From: JAWOLE01 sp963815655
GTDB lineage: Bacteria > Acidobacteriota > Thermoanaerobaculia > UBA5066 > Gp7-AA6
Assembly (NCBI GenBank): GCA_963815655.1
Contig: CAWFHK010000001.1
Location: forward strand, 2,604,001 to 2,668,000
DNA: 64,000 bases
Direction: 5' to 3'
The notes beneath the pieces are model-generated. The model saw nothing but the letters and a program-made list of their open reading frames with translations. It was not told the origin of the DNA and searched no databases. The position numbers and the translations under genes are program-made. Shown here piece by piece: positions 60,083-64,000 of the stretch (position 1 is its first letter; every line of letters starts with the position of its first letter).

Positions 60083-60102
60083 AACTTGAAACCTGAAACC
60101 AG
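60069..60102 (+). repeat. 34-bp inverted repeat, right arm
   Basis: Exact reverse complement of 59583-59616. It encodes the last residues (APET) and the stop of the four-helix-bundle protein. Outside the arms the match continues with one unpaired base (GAAT on the left, ATTC on the right). No target-site duplication is visible. Confidence 0.97.
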
Positions 60103-60148
60103 ATTCTCGTCAGACGCCATGAGCTCCACAGCGGGCTAGAATCTCTTC

Positions 60149-61175
60149 ATGGCCGAGACTCTTCCGATTATCATCGTCGGCGCCGGCCCCACCGGCATAG
60201 CGTGCGCGATCGAGCTGGGCAAGCGCGGCGTCGCGGCGGTCTGTTACGACAAGGGATTCCTGCTCGACACGCTCTACCATTTCCCCGAGGAGATGCGCTG
60301 GTTCTCCACCCGCGACCTCCTCGACATCGCGGGCGTGCCCTTCGCCGTCCCGGACGCGCACCCCACCCGCCTCGAATCCCTCGCCTACTATCGCGGCGTC
60401 GCCGAGAAGTTCGGCGTCAAAGTCGTCCCCCATACCGAGATCATCCAAATTCGCTCAAATGAAGCCGGCGGCCTGGCGGTGCTCCCCTGGACTTTGGACC
60501 TTGGACCCTGGACTCTCGCGAACCGCAACGCGGCCCTCGAGATCCCCGCTCCCGCCGCGATCATCGCGACCGGCTTCTTCCACAACCCGAGGAGGCTGAA
60601 CGTCCCCGGCGAAGACCTGCCCCTCGTCCATCGCCGCTACGTCTCCGGGTACCCGTTCCACGGCCGGAATGTCGTCGTCGTCGGCTCGAAGAACTCCGCG
60701 GCCGAGGCGGCCCTCGACCTCTACCGGCACGGCGCGCGCGTCACTCTCGTGGCCCGCGGTCCCGCCATTTCCGAGCGCGTCAAGTACTGGATCAAACCGG
60801 ACCTGGAGAACCGCATCCGCGCCGGGACGATCCGCGCGCTCTTCCGGACCCGCGTCCTGGAGATCGAGCGCGGTTCCATCCTCGTCGAAGGCCCCGCCGG
60901 CAGACAGTCCCTGGCAACCGACGCCGCTCTTCCCGCTGATCGGCTATGAGCCCGACTTCGCCTTCTTCGAGCGGTGCGGAATCCTCCTCGAGGGGGAGAA
61001 CCGCATCCCTTCGCACGATCTCGAGACCCTCGAGTCCAACGTCCCCAACCTCTACCTCGCCGGCGCCATCCTCGGCGGCACCGAGGTCGGCCGCATCTTC
61101 ATCGAGAACAGCCGCCACCACGCCGCGCTCATCGCCGACTCCATCGCCCGCCGCCTCAATCCCGTCCCCGCGTAA
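60149..61175 (+). pseudogene. YpdA-like bacillithiol disulfide reductase, frameshifted
   Basis: The N-terminal frame has the FAD motif IIVGAGPTGIACAIELGKRG, HFPEEMRWFSTRDLLDI, HPTRLESLAYYRG, ATGFFHNPRRLNVPGEDLP and the NADPH motif VVVVGSKNSAAEAALDLYRH, all typical of YpdA/Bdr. Near 60930 the frame ends (ATDAALPADRL), while the next frame continues with FPLIGYEPDFAFFERCGILL, SNVPNLYLAGAILGG and VGRIFIENSRHHA, the normal C terminus. One inserted base explains this. The coding part also contains four heptamer repeats (60487-60514). If the shift is a sequencing error, an intact 340-residue enzyme results; YpdA would imply a bacillithiol-type redox system. Confidence 0.85.
60487..60514 (-). repeat. 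Heptamer repeat inside ypdA-like gene, GGTCCAA family
   Basis: Read on the minus strand: AGTCCAG, GGTCCAA, GGTCCAA, AGTCCAG. On the coding strand it yields PWTLDLGPWTL, which is foreign to the family at this position (between the first nucleotide-binding half and IIATGFF). Confidence 0.85.
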
Positions 61176-61185
61176 GGAAACCGAC

Positions 61186-61667
61186 ATGCCGCTGCCGGTC
61201 ACCTGAACGCCGTCGTCAACGAGATGCAGATGGCCTACGACGAGCTGACGTCTTACATCAATCGCAAGACCGGCGCATTGATCACCATCACCGACGAGGA
61301 AGCGCGCCTCGCCGAAGACTCCGAATCCGACGAGGGCCTGCCCGACTGGCAGGCGGAAGATCTTCCCAGCGTTCCGCGAAGTTATCGACTCCCCCGACTT
61401 CCTCGCCCTTCCCGACCGGTTCGAGATCGACGAGTGGTCCATCATGCGGCAGTTCTCCTCCGGACAGCCGAATCCCGCCCACCGCGACGAGCTCCTCAAT
61501 GCCATCCACGGCCGCGGAGCGTTCCGAGTCTTCAAGATGACCCTCGACCGGCTCAACCGTCGCGAGGAATGTTCCGTTTCCGCAACGAGGCTCTCGAGAC
61601 AATCGCCATCGACTTCCTCGAAATCCACGAAATCCCATACACCCGGGAGAAGCCGACCGAGCCATGA
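61186..61667 (+). pseudogene. UPF0158 family gene with several frameshifts
   Basis: Pieces of one UPF0158 protein are spread over two frames: LNAVVNEMQMAYDELTSYIN and LTITDEEARLAED-like sequence, LPDWQAEDLP, then in another frame FREVIDSPDFLALPDRFEID, EWSIMRQFSSGQPNPAHRD and AIHGRGAFRVFKMTLDR, then back to FRFRNEALETIAIDFLEIHE. Three shifts are needed (near 61203, 61370 and 61567). The family binds no known ligand. Either a decayed gene or a poorly sequenced stretch; the ypdA-like gene next to it has the same problem. Confidence 0.85.
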
Positions 61668-61881
61668 AACAGCGCCAGCCCCCGCCGCCGACCCACCGGC
61701 CGAGACTGATGTCTACCCCCCGTTTTGAACGGTTCCAGGGTCAGAGAGTGCAGCAGCCCCGCCGAGGTCCCCCGCTTCAAGGACCGCGGCGACCAAGTAC
61801 TTGAGCAAGAGCGGTTTGGCGAGCTCAAACCCACAGCGCCGAAAGAAAAGCGTTTGATCCGGCAATTGGGACGCCTAATCT
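61668..61881. other. Intergenic stretch without recognised content
   Basis: No gene, repeat or hairpin could be assigned. A 60-codon open frame from a TTG at 61725 has no family resemblance and no ribosome site. Base composition becomes less G+C-rich here. Confidence 0.5.
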
Positions 61882-61910
61882 ATGTCAGACGGCCGCGGCT
61901 CTGGTAGAAT
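61882..61910 (+). promoter_or_regulatory. Possible sigma-70 promoter
   Basis: ATGTCA (61882-61887), 17-nt spacer and TAGAAT (61905-61910) lie 33 nt before the lipoprotein start at 61943; the -10 box matches well, the -35 box moderately. Confidence 0.4.
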
Positions 61911-61942
61911 CGCTAGAAGAACTAACTAAGAGGGGAAAAGCC

Positions 61943-62398
61943 ATGCGACTTCGGCAACTCGTGGCGCTTTTGTGCATTTCGGCGTTCAGCCTACATTGCG
62001 CTTCAATCATTCACGGCACCACCCAGAAGATTCCTGTTGCGTCCGAACCAACCGGCGCAAGCGTTTCACTAAGATGCCTTGAAGGCAGCGTTGATTCTGG
62101 CTCGCCTACACCGACGACGGTCATTCTGAAGCGAAACAAGGTCTCCTGTTCGATTGTCGTGTCTAAAGACGGATATCAGCCCTCAACATTCCAGCTTCAG
62201 CGAAACATGAGCGGCTGGTACATCGCCAACATCCTCATCGGCGGAATTATCGGCTTCATCGTAGACGCTGCGGATGGCGCGATGTTCAACCAGAGTCCCT
62301 CCCAGATCCACGCCATCTTGAAGACAGCCGCAGCGGCAGGCCTCTTTGGCCAGGACACGCCGCAAGACGGGCAGGCCTTGACGGAGCAAGACCCCTGA
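61943..62398 (+). CDS. PEGA-like lipoprotein
   Basis: 151 residues; AGAGGGGAAAAGCC precedes the ATG. The lipoprotein signal ends AFSLHCAS (lipobox Cys near residue 19). IIHGTTQKIPVASEPTGASV and CSIVVSKDGYQPSTFQL resemble PEGA-type surface domains; a hydrophobic segment (YIANILIGGIIGFIVDAADG) follows, as in many short lipoproteins of this kind. Codon use is less G+C-rich than in the rest of the window, which suggests transfer. Thirteen bases after the stop an attC-like site begins. Confidence 0.75.
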   Translation: MRLRQLVALLCISAFSLHCASIIHGTTQKIPVASEPTGASVSLRCLEGSVDSGSPTPTTVILKRNKVSCSIVVSKDGYQPSTFQLQRNMSGWYIANILIGGIIGFIVDAADGAMFNQSPSQIHAILKTAAAAGLFGQDTPQDGQALTEQDP

Positions 62399-62411
62399 AA
62401 ATGGTCGGGTC

Positions 62412-62527
62412 GTCTAACCCGCGGCTGCAGCGGCCGCGAAAGCCGTGGCCGCAGGAGCGTATTCTTCCGGCCTGCTCGGGTTTCTCATTGTCGTCATGCT
62501 CGCGCTACCATGAGCCCTAGTTGAGAC
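62412..62527 (+). other. Integron attC-like site 1
   Basis: GTCTAAC then CCGCGGCTGCAGCGG begins 13 nt after one stop codon; GTTGAGAC, its complement with one extra base, ends 3 nt before the next start codon. Length (116 bp) and position fit an attC site. The same 22-nt start recurs after the next gene (18 of 22 identical). Confidence 0.45.
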
Positions 62528-62530
62528 CGC

Positions 62531-63208
62531 ATGTTGAATCGACTCCTCTCACGCTTCTTCTCTCGCACTGGGGATTCATCCGCCCAGGAGACGGTCGCGC
62601 GTGGCGTGACGTCGGCCGAGCTCCAGGCCACGCCTATGGCCGACGTCGTGGCGTGCATCATTTCAACGGTGCTCGCCATAGACGAGGCCGTTCTTGATCA
62701 GCTTGAACAGTGGGTAAAGGAAGATGCGGAGCGGAGATCACGGCGATTCGAGCTACGTCAGGAGGCGATCTACTTTCTTGCTCACCTCGTAAGCCGCCTG
62801 TCTTTCGCCGCCTTTGGCGCCGACGCACGCGCGAGCATACATGCTCACGTAGTTCCTACGGTACTCGACGTCTTCGTAAGAGCGGGCTTTCCGAGCATGC
62901 CCGCCAGCGACATCGCCGACCTTTGTTCGGATCTGCACACCACGCTAATGGAGCGAGAGTCCGAGTACGGGCATCTCTCCTACCCTTCGGTCGACTCTCT
63001 GAACATCACAAGCAGCGTGGTGGGCCTTTTCGCCGACCGATTGTCAGATCTCGTCGGCAACGGGGAACTACGTTGTGGCTTCTCGCCCCCAACCGATCCT
63101 GGAGCATATATGGTTATGCCCCTCGTCGTCTCGAATATCGTTAAGCAATCTGAACTTGGCCGATTCGTGCAGGCCTATGGTAGCCAGCTCAGCCGTGCCT
63201 CCTCGTAA
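62531..63208 (+). CDS. Protein of unknown function
   Basis: 225 residues, no family recognised. Mostly helical by composition, with few charges clustered (EQWVKEDAERRSRRFELRQE near residue 65); no signal peptide or membrane span. It begins MLNRLLSRFFSRTGDSSAQE, with GTTGAGACCGC before the ATG and no good ribosome site. Codon use is clearly less G+C-rich than in the window's core genes. It lies between two attC-like sites in the same orientation, which makes it a likely integron gene cassette. Confidence 0.6.
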   Translation: MLNRLLSRFFSRTGDSSAQETVARGVTSAELQATPMADVVACIISTVLAIDEAVLDQLEQWVKEDAERRSRRFELRQEAIYFLAHLVSRLSFAAFGADARASIHAHVVPTVLDVFVRAGFPSMPASDIADLCSDLHTTLMERESEYGHLSYPSVDSLNITSSVVGLFADRLSDLVGNGELRCGFSPPTDPGAYMVMPLVVSNIVKQSELGRFVQAYGSQLSRASS

Positions 63209-63229
63209 CGTGGGCTGGATCCGCAAGCC

Positions 63230-63480
63230 GCCCAACCCGCGGGTGCAGTGGATTCGCTCATCGCGTTCGGCGCTTCGCGAGCGGCTGGCCCGCCACCTGG
63301 GGCGTCGCTGGCCTCAGTCTTCCGGCCAGCAGCGGCTCCCGTGGCGAATCGAGATTGCTTCCCCGCGCCAAGCCCCGGCGATCGGCGCCGGCATCCTGAT
63401 CGCATGTACCAGCGGAGTCCACCAAGGCGTATCGTGGTGAACCTGAATGCCGAGCAATGAACGCTACGCCAAACAACGCG
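63230..63480 (+). other. Integron attC-like start 2 and empty spacer
   Basis: GCCCAAC then CCGCGGGTGCAGTGG (63230-63251) lies 22 nt after the stop and repeats the start of site 1. No matching right-hand GTTGGGC was found, so the site is incomplete. The rest of the 335-bp gap holds only short hairpins (for example GAGCTCGCTTCGCTC near 63488) and a weaker look-alike at 63469. Confidence 0.35.
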
Positions 63481-63543
63481 CCGCAGCGAGCTCGCTTCGC
63501 TCGCCGCTGCGCTCCAAAACCTTCGGCGACTAGGCTCCAAGCG

Positions 63544-63773
63544 GTGGCAAGGTTCACGAAGTTGCAGGGCAGTACCTAGCCTTCATCCAAGCGTACACCA
63601 AGATCCACCAGGTACCACCGGCCGAGGCAGACATGCAGCAGTACTTCCAGGTGACACCTCCCTCGGTACATCAGATGATCCTGACCCTCGAGAAGAACGG
63701 ATTCATCAGCCCGGGGAAGGCACGCTTAATTGCACTCTTGGTGCCTCGCGACGAAGTGTTGGCGCTAGAATGA
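63544..63773 (+). pseudogene. LexA-type winged-helix DNA-binding protein, frameshifted
   Basis: A GTG frame starts VARFTKLQGST and stops; one base later the next frame continues QYLAFIQAYTKIHQVPPAEA, DMQQYFQVTPPSVHQMILTL and EKNGFISPGKARLIALLVP. Small proteins of this type (about 75 residues, MarR/LexA-like winged helix) normally begin MARFTKLQGQYLAFI, so a single base has been lost near 63570. It would otherwise be a DNA-binding regulator, common in cassettes and phages. Confidence 0.75.
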
Positions 63774-63815
63774 CACCGTGAAACAGCAGCGTGTTGGCCC
63801 GACCTACCGGAGGAA

Positions 63816-64000
63816 ATGAAATCCGTGATGCCCGAAATTCCGCTGGAAGACCTCGCACGGCTCCTCACCGCCGAGGAGCACGAGGCGATCAACTCCCGAT
63901 TCCGCGCATCGGCATCTCCCGAACCTGGAAAGGCGCTCTGGATTCGGGGCGACATCTTTGAGACAGTAAAGCGAGGGCTTACCGCGACGGCCCTGAGCGA
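63816..64000 (+). CDS. Unknown protein, 3' partial
   Basis: 61 residues are visible before the window ends: MKSVMPEIPLEDLARLLTAE, EEHEAINSRFRASASPEPGK and a charged continuation. No family recognised. GGAGG lies 2 nt before ATG 63816, which is close; ATG 63828 (four codons later) is an alternative. It follows the LexA-like remnant in the same direction. Confidence 0.5.
   Translation, partial: MKSVMPEIPLEDLARLLTAEEHEAINSRFRASASPEPGKALWIRGDIFETVKRGLTATALS

Noticed and set aside
59583..60102. Diversity-generating retroelement, because Avd is a four-helix bundle
   Set aside because: No reverse transcriptase, template repeat or variable-repeat target gene nearby.
61725..61907. 60-codon frame before the PEGA-like lipoprotein
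   Set aside because: TTG start, no ribosome site, no family resemblance; overlaps the probable promoter.
63467..63540. Third attC-like site (GCCAAACAACGCGCCGCAGC)
   Set aside because: Does not fit RYYYAAC and has no complementary right end; similarity to the other two sites is weak.
63671..63955. 94-codon minus-strand frame at the window end
   Set aside because: Antisense to the LexA-like remnant and the last partial gene; Ser/Arg-rich shadow.
1..64000. tRNA, rRNA, CRISPR, prophage or transposase genes
   Set aside because: None could be recognised by eye; a tRNAscan/Infernal run would be needed to exclude small RNAs.

Overview
The window is a G+C-rich bacterial chromosome segment with dense coding on both strands. 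The gene content suggests Acidobacteriota or a close relative: Ser/Thr kinases fused or coupled to TolB-like and TPR modules, MacB-type efflux operons with NtrC-type regulators, DUF5117-type metalloproteases, DUF2911 proteins and a TPT-linker secreted protein. That placement is inference from gene families; no rRNA or tRNA gene was seen.

Layout. 1-14.6 kb: a truncated giant TolB/TPR repeat protein overlapping a kinase, a secreted propeller-like protein, an OPT transporter, an exported unknown and a second kinase carrying kinase, TolB and TPR parts in one chain. 15.1-20.7 kb: proline dehydrogenase, a small exported protein, a large zinc protease, a PEP-mutase family enzyme and a cytochrome c. 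20.8-24.4 kb: DUF1015-serA-serC, a serine biosynthesis cluster. 24.5-30.3 kb: a DUF2911/TPR protein, a large secreted beta-helix protein ending in a clear terminator, and a dicarboxylate symporter. 30.4-39.0 kb: a lone receiver protein, an M49-like lipoprotein peptidase and an AddB/AddA-like helicase-nuclease pair. 39.0-42.8 kb is a scrapyard: a DGPF/YCII gene beside an ECF sigma gene with an internal deletion, a kinase-tail remnant, two small envelope genes, an ATP-grasp-like protein, a PAS-GGDEF gene broken by a frameshift and an inversion, and HicB debris. 42.8-50.9 kb: a membrane-fusion protein, ABC ATPase, two permeases, an NtrC-type regulator and a kinase in one direction, with a good sigma-54 promoter in front of the first gene. 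51.4-59.6 kb: ExeA/GspB pair, YceI/TPR protein, a two-component pair, a double alpha/beta hydrolase and a DUF4097 protein. 59.6-64 kb: a four-helix-bundle gene enclosed by a perfect 34-bp inverted repeat, frameshifted ypdA-like and UPF0158 genes, then less G+C-rich unrelated small genes with integron attC-like sites after them.

Non-coding repeats are the most striking feature. (1) A structured intergenic repeat of about 190-440 bp occurs four times (14.7, 28.6, 49.2, 51.05 kb) and shows compensatory base changes in its stems. (2) Heptamer tandem repeats of several sequences (GGTTTCA, GGTCCAA, GATTGGT, AATTCAC) are scattered after stop codons and inside two genes; one family forms the inverted repeat around the four-helix-bundle gene. 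(3) Two long palindromic MITE-like elements and three REP-like hairpins are also present. The inverted-repeat cassette at 59583-60102 and the four-copy structured repeat are the best candidates for something not yet described.
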